A stretch of 38,138 nt of DNA from NCBI GenBank assembly GCA_022510925.1, contig JAFLSO010000019.1, positions 1-38,138 of the forward strand. Reading direction: 5' to 3'. How positions within the stretch are numbered: position 1 is the stretch's first letter; each line of letters opens with the position of its first letter. This DNA is from Treponema sp. GTDB lineage: Bacteria > Spirochaetota > Spirochaetia > Treponematales > Treponemataceae. The position numbers and the translations under genes were made by a program. The notes under the pieces were generated by a model that searched no databases, was not told the DNA's origin, and saw only the letters and a program-made list of their open reading frames with translations. Below, piece by piece: positions 30,852 to 38,138 of this stretch.

Positions 30852-31693
30852 GACTGAATCAATATGCCATAAAGCAGGTGAACAAGGCCGTCATAACGCT
30901 GCTGTTCCTGCTGATTTCATTTTTCGTGTTCTATCCGCTCGTTTATGTGGTCGCGGCGGCGTTCGCTCCCGGAAACAACATAGCCTCGCTCAACATAGTG
31001 CCTTTCAAGGACGGCGTTACGCTGAAGCATTTCGTTTATCTTTTCACAAAGACACAGTACTGGCTGTGGTTCAAGAACACTCTTATAATCTCGCTGTGGA
31101 CCGCGGTTCTTACCGTGATTATCTCCTCTCTGAGCGCCTATGTTTTCAGCCGCTTTAAATTTGTGTTCAAGCAGTCGCTGCTGATGAGCCTTCTGATTCT
31201 TCAGATTTTCCCCAGCTTTGTGGGAATGATAGCAATCTATGTGATCCTTCTGCGCATAGGCGGACTTGACACTCTGTGGGGCCTGGTGCTTGTGTACGTG
31301 GCGGGAAACATTCCGTACAACACATGGATGGTCAAAAGCTACATGGACACGGTGAGCCGGAATCTGGACGAGGCCGCGCGCATAGACGGAGCAAGTCATT
31401 TCAGGATTTACGGCACAATCATCCTTCCGGTGACAAAGCCTATAATCACGTTCCTGGGAATATCCAGTTTCACCGGTCCGTGGATGGACTTCATTTTCCC
31501 CAAGATGGTCCTCCGCTCGCCCGAGAAGCAGACACTGGCGCTGGGACTGTTCAGCTTTGTCTCTGACAAAAAGAACGAGTTCACGAATTTTGCGGCGGGC
31601 TCCCTGGTGATTGCGATACCGTTCATAATATTCTTCCTGCTCACGCAGAAGAGCATGATGATGAGCATGGGAAGCGGCGCCGTAAAAGAATAA
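30848..31693 (+). CDS. ABC sugar permease, MalG/GanQ type
   Basis: A 281-residue inner-membrane partner of the preceding subunit, with six predicted membrane segments. The EAA loop is DEAARIDGASHFRIYGTIILPVTKPI, and the C-terminus has the usual KSMMMSMGSGAVKE. The ATG sits in an ATGA overlap with the upstream gene, indicating translational coupling. No MalK/MsmX-type ATPase gene follows, so the importer must borrow an ATPase encoded elsewhere. Confidence 0.95.
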   Translation: MRLNQYAIKQVNKAVITLLFLLISFFVFYPLVYVVAAAFAPGNNIASLNIVPFKDGVTLKHFVYLFTKTQYWLWFKNTLIISLWTAVLTVIISSLSAYVFSRFKFVFKQSLLMSLLILQIFPSFVGMIAIYVILLRIGGLDTLWGLVLVYVAGNIPYNTWMVKSYMDTVSRNLDEAARIDGASHFRIYGTIILPVTKPIITFLGISSFTGPWMDFIFPKMVLRSPEKQTLALGLFSFVSDKKNEFTNFAAGSLVIAIPFIIFFLLTQKSMMMSMGSGAVKE

Positions 31694-31912
31694 GATGCGT
31701 AAGAATCAGCCGCTGAAATAGCGCGTCTGATTTTAACCCTAGGTCTCTTGCAGGGACCCGGAATCAAAGTGCCGCGTCGCAGTAAATTGCTCAACGCGGG
31801 CGAATCAGGCATCCCGGAGATTGAGATTCTCTTCGGCGCTTGATTTTAACTTAGGGTTTTCTGCGAGAGCCGCCTGTTTATTGCCGTTTCTCAATTGCGT
31901 TGCGAAACGGTG
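31694..31912. other. Intergenic region with several small inverted repeats
   Basis: Between the permease and GH35 genes, with no ORF. Visible are CCGCGT/ACGCGG arms (31772-31777 / 31794-31799) and CCGTTTC/GAAACGG arms (31884-31890 / 31904-31910). Two similar stretches begin TGATTTTAAC at about 31728 and 31841, each followed by TAGG and a CTTGC or CTGCG word. No clear terminator is present. It may be a structured leader, a small RNA or a decayed duplication. Confidence 0.4.
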
Positions 31913-31959
31913 TTTTCTGCAATGAAAAAACTGACACTTTTTTCATTGCAGAAAATACT
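31913..31959 (+). promoter_or_regulatory. Giant palindrome over the GH35 promoter
   Basis: TTTTCTGCAATGAAAAAA (31913-31930) and its exact complement (31938-31955) flank a seven-base centre. CTGACA (31931-31936) lies in the centre and, after 17 bases, AATACT (31954-31959) fits a -10 box. The layout suggests an operator that covers the whole promoter. Confidence 0.65.
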
Positions 31960-31985
31960 AGGAACATTTAAAAAGCGGGTGTTTT

Positions 31986-34118
31986 ATGACATACAGTTAT
32001 GATGAGAAAAGTTTGCTCCGAGACGGCAGACGCTGGTTCCCCGTAATGGGAGAGATTCATTATTCGCGCTATCCTGCCGGGTACTGGCGCGAGGCCCTGC
32101 GTAAGATGAAGGCCGGAGGAGTAAGCATCGTAAGCTCCTACGTAATCTGGATTCACCATGAGGAGGCGGAGAACGAGTGGGACTTTACGGGCTGCCGTAA
32201 TCTGCGTAAGTTCGTGGAGGAGATAAAGGATGCCGGCCTTGTGATGATTCTGCGCATAGGTCCGTGGGTTCATGCGGAGGTCAGGAACGGAGGTTTCCCC
32301 GACTGGCTTCTGAAAAAATGTCCTCGTGCGCGCACCAATGACGAGGCGTATTTTGATGAGGTCAGAAAACTCTACGGTCGCATTTTCTCCGAGGTGGACG
32401 GACTTCTTCTTAAAGACGGCGGTCCCATAATCGGCGTGCAGATAGAGAATGAGTACGGCCACTGCGGCGGGCTTACAGGAGAGGAAGGTGAGGCTCACAT
32501 GCGGCGTCTTTTGGACATTGCGCGCGATGCGGGATTTGACGTGCCCCTGTATACGGCAACCGGATGGGGCGGCGCCGTGACCGCGGGGCTTCTTCCTGTT
32601 ATGGGCGGCTACTGCGACGCGCCGTGGGACCCGCGCACCACAGAGATTGAGCCCAGCGGAAATTTCGTGTTCACTTACGAGCGCAACGACCACGCCATAG
32701 GATGCGACTTCGGGCTGGGAGAGGGCGTCACGTTCGACATGGACAAAGTGCCTTATCTTACGGCGGAGCTTGGCGGCGGACTTCAGCCCACATTCAAGCG
32801 GCGCACCGTATCCTCCGCCAAGGACATAGAGGCCATGAGCGTATCCAAGATGGGAAGCGGCTGCAATCTTCTGGGCTACTACATGTACCACGGCGGAACA
32901 AATCCTCAGGGCAGGCTCACCACGCTGGAGGAGAACAAGGCCTCCGGCTCGCTGAATGATTTGCTGGTCAAGAACTATGACTTCCGTGCGCCGCTCGGAG
33001 AGTACGGCCATGCGAACGAGACATACAGAAGGCTCCGCAGGCTGGCTATGTTCGTGCATGACTACGGCGAGGAGCTTTGCGGCATGAAGACTTTTATCCC
33101 GCCGGAGTCTCCGCTGCAGCCTGAGAATTTCTCGGAGCTGAGGCATTCGTGGCGCTATGACCCTGAGTCAGGCCACGGCTATCTTTTCATAAACAATTAC
33201 CAGCGCCATCATGCGATGAAGGATTTCCCGTGCAGGCTTCTGAAGATTCCCGAGGAGCTTTCAGGCGCGGTCCTAGAGAGCGGCGTATTTCCTGAGAGCG
33301 GAATCACTGGCGTGCAGGAGACGCGCGGCGAGATTTCCCATGTGGCGGTGAGCGTAAGGAACGGCGACTGCTTTTTCATAGAGGTGAGCAGAGGCGAGAA
33401 CCCGCGCACAGATTTAGTTCCGCTTTGTAAGCTTGACGGAACTCCCGTCTATTATTACCGTGAGCGCTACGGCTGTGATGAGGCCGTCTCTTTCTGTGAC
33501 GGAAAAATAATTCTCTCTAACTCAGCCTCTCTGAACGCCAGCAAAATTCTTAAGGGCGGAAAGGAGCTGCTTGTGATAAGCGGCGGAATAGTCTTTGAGA
33601 ACCCCTCAAAGACCGGCGCAGATTTTGTGGACGAGTATTTCGCTGATGAGAGGTCCGCGGTCCTTTATGTGGACGGCGCGGGCAATGTGCGTGAGGGAGG
33701 CCTTTTCAGCGACGCGGAGAAGAAAACGGCGGCAGAAGTGCCTGTCTCACCCGAGGCGTTCGTGGAGGAGCTTGAGTGCGCTCACGGAAAGAGATACCGC
33801 ATAAGCGTCTCTCCTGTTCCGTCAGATGCATGCGACGTGGTAATGCGGATTAATTACGGCGGAGACTCCGCGCGCCTCTATAAGGACGGTAATCTGGTGG
33901 ATGACCACCTTTTCACGGGCAGGAACATTCCGTGGGAGATAGGGCTTAGAAGATTCGGTCCGGGCCCCTCGGAATTTGTGCTTGAGATAGATGAGCTTCC
34001 TGTGCGCACCGATGTGTACTTTGAGCCGTCGGCGGTTCTGTCTGATGGTCCGGGAGAGACACTCTGCTCGCTTGAGAAAGTGACGTTCGCGGTGTGCTCC
34101 CTGTCTGAGCTGGGCTAG
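31986..34118 (+). CDS. GH35 beta-galactosidase, cytoplasmic
   Basis: The enzyme (710 aa) hydrolyses terminal beta-galactose, here probably from imported galacto-oligosaccharides. The GH35 barrel (about 1-330) shows GEIHYSRYPAGYWREALRKMKAGG, ILRIGPWVHAEVRNGG, acid/base Glu156 in QIENEYGH, and nucleophile Glu261 in YLTAELGGGLQ. YYMYHGGTNPQG is also conserved. The rest consists of beta-sandwich domains. No signal peptide is present. The ribosome binding site is poor, but the N-terminus matches the family, so the start is kept. It fills the role GanA (GH42) has in the Bacillus gan operon. Confidence 0.92.
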   Translation: MTYSYDEKSLLRDGRRWFPVMGEIHYSRYPAGYWREALRKMKAGGVSIVSSYVIWIHHEEAENEWDFTGCRNLRKFVEEIKDAGLVMILRIGPWVHAEVRNGGFPDWLLKKCPRARTNDEAYFDEVRKLYGRIFSEVDGLLLKDGGPIIGVQIENEYGHCGGLTGEEGEAHMRRLLDIARDAGFDVPLYTATGWGGAVTAGLLPVMGGYCDAPWDPRTTEIEPSGNFVFTYERNDHAIGCDFGLGEGVTFDMDKVPYLTAELGGGLQPTFKRRTVSSAKDIEAMSVSKMGSGCNLLGYYMYHGGTNPQGRLTTLEENKASGSLNDLLVKNYDFRAPLGEYGHANETYRRLRRLAMFVHDYGEELCGMKTFIPPESPLQPENFSELRHSWRYDPESGHGYLFINNYQRHHAMKDFPCRLLKIPEELSGAVLESGVFPESGITGVQETRGEISHVAVSVRNGDCFFIEVSRGENPRTDLVPLCKLDGTPVYYYRERYGCDEAVSFCDGKIILSNSASLNASKILKGGKELLVISGGIVFENPSKTGADFVDEYFADERSAVLYVDGAGNVREGGLFSDAEKKTAAEVPVSPEAFVEELECAHGKRYRISVSPVPSDACDVVMRINYGGDSARLYKDGNLVDDHLFTGRNIPWEIGLRRFGPGPSEFVLEIDELPVRTDVYFEPSAVLSDGPGETLCSLEKVTFAVCSLSELG

Positions 34119-34217
34119 AGCCCCTCTTCCTGCAAAGGCCGCGCGTGCCTTAAGACCATGCCGCGCGGCCTGCCGTGCCCTTTTTCCGTGCGCCAGAATT
34201 CTCCCTGAAATCAAAAC

Positions 34218-34271
34218 GTTTCTATTGACAGAAACAGAATGCTCCGTTATAATGTTTCTATAAAAAGAAAC
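34218..34271 (+). promoter_or_regulatory. trp promoter with two identical operators
   Basis: TTGACA (34225-34230), 17 bases, TATAAT (34248-34253): a near-ideal sigma-70 promoter. GTTTCT-N6-AGAAAC occurs twice, at 34218-34235 over the -35 and at 34254-34271 just after the -10, exactly 36 bases apart. The leader is only about 30 bases, too short for classical attenuation. Confidence 0.8.
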
Positions 34272-34289
34272 GGATTTTAGGAGAAATTT

Positions 34290-35765
34290 ATGCCCAGACG
34301 CACGGACTGCATTTATCTTAGTTTGCCGAGCGACCGCTACACGCCTTTCTCCCTGGCGCGGAAAATAGGCGCCAAGGCTGTGCTTGAGAGCGCCAGGTTC
34401 AACCGCGGAAAAGAGCGCTACTCAATCCTGCTTACGGAGGAGGCGTTCCACGTGGTGCAGGATGACGAGGGGATAGCGTTCATGGTGGACGGGCGCCGCG
34501 TGCCGTTCACAGAGCCTGTGCTGGGCGCTGACGGAAAGCCCGAGATGATAGCGAGCGGAAGCAACGTTCCTCACACGCCCGACATTTTGGACGCGCTTCT
34601 GTATGTGGCGCAGGAGAATGAGATTCCCGTAAGGAACGCGGGCCAGACTATCCCCGTGCCTGCGAGCGGCATAGGATACTTGAGCTACGAATTCTGCGCG
34701 CGCTGCGACACAATCACCCTTTCCCCGCAGACGGACGAGCTTCACATACCCGAGAGCGAGTTCATAGTGGGGCACCTGTACATAGTGTTCGATCACTTCA
34801 CGGAGACACTGCACATATTCGCCCTGAATTACACTGAGCATCAGATAGACTTGCAGAAAGCGGTGGATAATCTAAGGAACCGGCTGGGCGACCTGGACTT
34901 CAGTTATCTGGCGCCGCCCGAGGAGGCCAGGCCCTGCCGCATCATAACGGACCTGGAGAGGAGCGAGGAGGAGTACAAGCATAAAGTCACCGAGCTTAAG
35001 AAGCACATAGTGGCGGGTGACATTTTCCAGGCGGTGCCCAGCCGCCGTCTGCAGATTGAGTGCGAGAGCTCTGCCATGGAGATTTACCGCAGGCTGAGGC
35101 AGCTGAACCCCTCACCGTATCTTTTCTATCTGGACTTCAATGACAGGCAGATTGTGGGCTCCAGCCCTGAAAGCCTTGTGCGCGTCCGTGACGGAGTTGC
35201 GTCCATACGGCCCATAGCGGGCACCCGCCGCCGTGGAAAAAATCCCGCGGAGGATGAGGCGCTCAGGGAGAATCTTCTGAATGACCCCAAAGAGAAAAGC
35301 GAGCATCTCATGCTGGTGGACCTTGCGCGGAACGACCTGGGGCGCGTGTGCGAGAGCGGAAGCGTGCAGGTCACGCGTTACATGGACTGCGAGTATTTCA
35401 GCCACGTGATGCATCTGGTGAGCGACGTGGAGGGAAAGGTCATGCCGTCACTCAAGCAGATTCAGGTGCTGCGCTCCGCGTTCCCCGCAGGCACCGTGAG
35501 CGGCTCCCCTAAAATCCGCGCCATAGAGATTCTAAGCGGGCTTGAGAAAATAAAGAGGCGCTTCTACGCGGGTGCCATAGGCTACCTTCAGAATTCCGGC
35601 GACCTGGATTTCTGCATAGGCATAAGATGCGCGCTTAAACAGAATTCCACGTGGACTCTGCAGGCCGGCGGCGGCATAGTCTACGACTCAAATCCTGACC
35701 GCGAGTGGGAGGAGACTAACGAAAAGCTGGGCGCGCTTAAAGCGGTCCTGGAAGGAAGCAAATGA
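34290..35765 (+). CDS. trpE: Anthranilate synthase component I
   Basis: TrpE converts chorismate to anthranilate using ammonia from the TrpG domain, the first step of tryptophan synthesis. The 491-residue protein has the N-terminal regulatory region with VLES (about 31-34), where feedback tryptophan binds in relatives. The chorismate-binding domain includes IAGTRRRG, LVDLARNDLGRV, FPAGTVSGSPKIRAIEI and YAGAIGYL. AGGAGAA precedes the ATG. It is co-transcribed with trpGD 47 bases downstream. Confidence 0.95.
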   Translation: MPRRTDCIYLSLPSDRYTPFSLARKIGAKAVLESARFNRGKERYSILLTEEAFHVVQDDEGIAFMVDGRRVPFTEPVLGADGKPEMIASGSNVPHTPDILDALLYVAQENEIPVRNAGQTIPVPASGIGYLSYEFCARCDTITLSPQTDELHIPESEFIVGHLYIVFDHFTETLHIFALNYTEHQIDLQKAVDNLRNRLGDLDFSYLAPPEEARPCRIITDLERSEEEYKHKVTELKKHIVAGDIFQAVPSRRLQIECESSAMEIYRRLRQLNPSPYLFYLDFNDRQIVGSSPESLVRVRDGVASIRPIAGTRRRGKNPAEDEALRENLLNDPKEKSEHLMLVDLARNDLGRVCESGSVQVTRYMDCEYFSHVMHLVSDVEGKVMPSLKQIQVLRSAFPAGTVSGSPKIRAIEILSGLEKIKRRFYAGAIGYLQNSGDLDFCIGIRCALKQNSTWTLQAGGGIVYDSNPDREWEETNEKLGALKAVLEGSK

Positions 35766-35812
35766 TAACGGCAGGAAATCTTTAGGATAATCCGCATGGA
35801 GACAGAGATATT

Positions 35813-37417
35813 ATGATACTTGTTATAGACAATTACGATTCCTTTACATACAACGTAGTGCAGGCGCTTCAGCGCCTTGGAGGCGAGGAGGTGAGGGTGG
35901 TGCGCTCCGGGGAAGTCACAGTGGCGGACCTGGAGGCCATGAGGCCTGACCGTCTTGTAATAAGCCCCGGTCCCGGAATTCCGTCCGAGGCGGGGGTAAG
36001 CGAGGACGCCATAAAATTCTTCGCGGGTAAAATACCTGTTCTGGGGATATGCCTTGGGCATCAGGCCATAGGAGAGGCGTTCGGCGCCAGGATAGTCCAG
36101 GCCAAAAGAATATGCCACGGCGTGGTGGAGGAGATGAGCCTTGACGGGCGCGGCCTTTTCAGGATAACGGGAAAAACCGCATCGTTCACGCGCTATCATT
36201 CCCTGGTAATAGACGAGGGCACGCTGAGCCCGGATTTTGAGATTACGGCCAGAAGCGCAGACGGCGACATCATGGGCATACGGCACAAGACGCTCATGAT
36301 AGAGGGCGTGCAGTTCCATCCCGAAAGCATAGCCAGCCAGCGCGGGGATGACATTTTCCGCGCGTTCCTTAACTACCGCCGAGAGAACCTGCCTGTGGCG
36401 GACTATCTTAACCGGCTCATGCAGGGCGAGCATCTGACAGAGGAGCAGGCGGAGCTGTTCATGGAGAACCTTACCGACGGCGACCTTGACGAGCGCGTGA
36501 CGGCGGGCATCCTTACTGCCATGTCCGCTAACGGAATCCCGTCCGTGGGCGAGATGGCCGGCTGCGCTAAAGTCCTTCTCAAAAAGAAAACCAGATTCCC
36601 GCTGGAGGACGGACACGGTCTTGCGGAGATTGTGGGAACAGGCGGAGACTGCAAAGGAAGCTTCAACATCTCATCGCTTTCCGCAATAGTGGCGTCCAGC
36701 TGCGGCCAGCCTGTGGCCAAGCACGGGAACAGGGCGGTCTCAAGCAAAAGCGGCGCCGCGGATTTCTATGAGGCGCTCGGAATAAAAATCATGGCGGCGC
36801 CGGAGAAAACAAGCGCCCTGGTCAGCCGCACGGGATTCGGCTTCCTGATGGCGCCGGTGTACCATTCCGCCATGAGGTTCGCGGCGCCCATACGCAAGGC
36901 ATTGGGCATAAAGACCATATTCAACGTCCTGGGACCGCTCTTGAATCCCGCAGGCGCGGAGTACGAGGTCCTGGGCGTGTACAGCCCTGACCTGCTTGAA
37001 AGCTACGCCCGCGCCGCCAAAAGCCTGGGGGCCCGGCGTGTGATGGTGGTCTCCAGCAAAGACGGATTCGACGAGATAAGCCCGTGCGAGCCCACTTACG
37101 TCTTTCAGATAAACGAGGACGGAAAGGAATACAAGTACATGATAGACCCCGCTAAATTCGGCATAGAGGGCGCCGACCCGCAGGAGCTTTCGGGCGGAAG
37201 CGGAAAAGACAACGCGCATCTAGCCATGGACGTTCTGGAGGGCAGGGGTCGCAGGACCATAACCGCCGCAGTCTCACTGAACGCGGGCGCCGTGCTCTAC
37301 TTAAGCGGAAAAGCCAGGACATTGCAGGAAGGCTACGCCATGGCGCAGGACTCCATCCGGAGCGGAAAGGCCAGACGCAAACTGGAGGAGATTGTGAGCG
37401 TCTCCAACAGCCTCTGA
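35813..37417 (+). CDS. trpGD: Anthranilate synthase glutaminase / anthranilate phosphoribosyltransferase fusion
   Basis: A 534-residue fusion. Residues 1-190 are the class I glutamine amidotransferase TrpG: IDNYDSFTYNVV, ISPGPG, nucleophile Cys80 in GICLGHQ, and His169/Glu171 in FHPES. Residues about 197-534 are TrpD, which joins anthranilate to PRPP: EIVGTGGDC (275-279 core), NISSLSAIVASSCG, KHGNRAVSSKSGAADFYEALG and FNVLGPLLNPA. Fusion of these domains is known, for example in enterobacteria. The remaining trp genes are not in the window; the operon ends at the terminator near 37594. The ribosome site is weak (GGAG 13 bases upstream). Confidence 0.95.
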   Translation: MILVIDNYDSFTYNVVQALQRLGGEEVRVVRSGEVTVADLEAMRPDRLVISPGPGIPSEAGVSEDAIKFFAGKIPVLGICLGHQAIGEAFGARIVQAKRICHGVVEEMSLDGRGLFRITGKTASFTRYHSLVIDEGTLSPDFEITARSADGDIMGIRHKTLMIEGVQFHPESIASQRGDDIFRAFLNYRRENLPVADYLNRLMQGEHLTEEQAELFMENLTDGDLDERVTAGILTAMSANGIPSVGEMAGCAKVLLKKKTRFPLEDGHGLAEIVGTGGDCKGSFNISSLSAIVASSCGQPVAKHGNRAVSSKSGAADFYEALGIKIMAAPEKTSALVSRTGFGFLMAPVYHSAMRFAAPIRKALGIKTIFNVLGPLLNPAGAEYEVLGVYSPDLLESYARAAKSLGARRVMVVSSKDGFDEISPCEPTYVFQINEDGKEYKYMIDPAKFGIEGADPQELSGGSGKDNAHLAMDVLEGRGRRTITAAVSLNAGAVLYLSGKARTLQEGYAMAQDSIRSGKARRKLEEIVSVSNSL

Positions 37418-37429
37418 GTTTTTCTGACG

Positions 37430-37580
37430 GAGCCTCCCGCAAGGAGAGGTCATCTTCCCCGCTAAGCCTGCGCTTCCTCCGTGCCCCGCTTTCCGCCGCT
37501 TTGGTGCTTCGCACACGCTTACGCGTCGGCTGCAATCGGGCGTAGGCTCCCGGCCGCTCCGTAACGGGGAATCTGCCGGG
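37430..37580. repeat. GC-rich repetitive-looking intergenic stretch
   Basis: This lies between the trp operon and its terminator and has no plausible gene. The reverse complement carries words such as GCGTAAGCGTGTGCGAAGCACC and AAAGCGGCGGAAAGCGG, similar in plan to the element at 7386-7448. Confidence 0.3.
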
Positions 37581-37588
37581 TAAGAAAT

Positions 37589-37621
37589 TAAAAATGCCTC
37601 CATAGCGGAGGCATTTTTTTA
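37589..37621. terminator. Bidirectional intrinsic terminator
   Basis: Eight-base stem ATGCCTCC / GGAGGCAT with a five-base loop. It is followed by seven T residues on the plus strand and by five on the minus strand. It ends both the trp operon and the converging gene on the right edge. Confidence 0.92.
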
Positions 37622-37648
37622 ACTGCGATTCAGTTTTTATGTAAAAGA

Positions 37649-38138
37649 CTAAAGCGCGTTTACTACATCTTTTAATAACTGTTTCAGAGAAAAATTCTCT
37701 TGAAGTTTTTTGAAATTTTCTGTTGTCTGGGTTATTTCTGTTCCCGTATAACTCGCACGCATAGGTATTGCTGCGCGGGGATGGACGTTCTGAGTACTTC
37801 TGTCTCTGAGATCTTTTTTTGCCAAATAAATAGCGGACCAAAGAAGTTTCATGTTATCATACGATTTATCACCCCAATCTTCTTCACTGCTTAAATCCGC
37901 ATTAGTTTTATAAGTTTTGCTGTAATATGTATTTGCGCTCATTCCCAAACTTCCTATCTCTTTGGTGGCCCAAATAACTACCGTTAATCCTGGCTCTAAT
38001 GTAATGCCACTCCTCAAATCATCACTGTTCTTACTTGTAGCAGTACCTACAAGGGGTTCCTCTGTGTATATAAATGCAACGTTTAGTTTTGCATTATTGT
38101 CTCCCTTGTAATTTATTTCCGTACTGCACCAAGTATCT
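37649..38138 (-). CDS. 3' part of an unknown AT-rich gene (partial)
   Basis: The frame is open from the window edge to the stop at 37649, giving at least 162 residues of the C-terminus. The TTG at 38017 is not a start, since coding sequence continues upstream of it. The visible protein is hydrophilic (VAFIYTEEPLVGTATSKNSDDL, GLTVVIWATKEIGSLGMSANTYYS) and ends with a Lys/Leu-rich helix (ENFSLKQLLKDVVNAL). I recognise no family. Base composition is clearly AT-richer than the trp genes, which may mean foreign or surface-protein origin. Confidence 0.6.
   Translation of the reverse strand, partial: DTWCSTEINYKGDNNAKLNVAFIYTEEPLVGTATSKNSDDLRSGITLEPGLTVVIWATKEIGSLGMSANTYYSKTYKTNADLSSEEDWGDKSYDNMKLLWSAIYLAKKDLRDRSTQNVHPRAAIPMRASYTGTEITQTTENFKKLQENFSLKQLLKDVVNAL

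Noticed and set aside
31968-33146. 392-codon frame antisense to GH35
   Set aside because: It covers the conserved GH35 active site in reverse and has no start signals.
34218-34271. Classical TrpR operator or a trp leader peptide
   Set aside because: The repeats do not match the known TrpR site, and the leader is too short to hold a Trp-rich peptide and attenuator.
35796-35816. Six-codon frame METEIL ending in ATGA on the trpGD start
   Set aside because: Too short to separate from chance. It has no ribosome site of its own and lies inside an operon.
35681-36616. 311-codon frame antisense to trpGD
   Set aside because: It is a shadow of the TrpG domain, with no promoter or ribosome site.
1-38138. 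CRISPR arrays, insertion sequences, prophage or integrase genes
   Set aside because: No regularly spaced repeats, transposase, integrase or phage structural genes were found on either strand.

Overview
The window reads as chromosome of a plant-polysaccharide-degrading spirochaete, most likely a gut or rumen Treponema-like organism. This rests on protein style (treponemal OmpA-like protein, Sec-signal lipoproteins with loose lipoboxes, short HPF-type protein, sigma-54), on the outer-membrane proteins, and on a pectin side-chain degradation gene set. The species cannot be named from the sequence alone. The DNA is moderately GC-rich by eye, with clear AT-rich patches in the binding-protein genes.

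Left part (1-7.3 kb, all minus strand): the first codons of an unknown gene, a bacterial expansin, an OmpA-family protein, an ArsR-type regulator, a secreted GH51 alpha-L-arabinofuranosidase and a DUF4097-like exported protein. Housekeeping core (7.6-16.8 kb): an HPF-type ribosome-associated protein, rpoN, a DUF1015 protein, recQ, tRNA-Leu(CAA), comM, and the divergent pair earP / efp (arginine-rhamnosylation type EF-P with Arg32), then tRNA-Arg(CCT).

Galactan locus (16.9-34.1 kb, plus strand): an outer-membrane protein under a strong palindromic operator; a secreted GH53 endo-galactanase with a CBM-like tail; a large outer-membrane barrel with a G9 tract in its coding sequence; two small lipoproteins; a second, lipoprotein GH53; a short accessory insertion (small ORF, cyclophilin-like gene, damaged PIN toxin gene, RelB-like antitoxin); a LacI-family regulator; an ABC sugar importer (binding protein plus two permeases, no ATPase); and a cytoplasmic GH35 beta-galactosidase. 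The inferred pathway is: expansin and GH51 loosen and debranch wall pectin; GH53 enzymes cut beta-1,4-galactan outside or on the cell surface; the barrel passes oligosaccharides; the importer brings them in; GH35 releases galactose. The layout resembles the Bacillus gan operon with GH35 in place of GH42 and with added outer-membrane parts. A shared operator (ATCAAC-N4-GTTGAT type) lies at the GH53, lacI and importer promoters.

Right part (34.2-38.1 kb): trpE and a trpG-trpD fusion under a promoter with two identical inverted repeats, a bidirectional terminator, and the 3' part of an unknown AT-rich gene.

The most striking observations are: (1) several genes have a -10 box exactly 6 nt before the start codon, implying leaderless mRNAs; (2) one lipoprotein looks like the second GH53 with its catalytic domain removed; (3) a poly-G tract could phase-vary the galactan-locus barrel; (4) a truncated toxin gene runs tail-to-tail into another gene next to an intact antitoxin.
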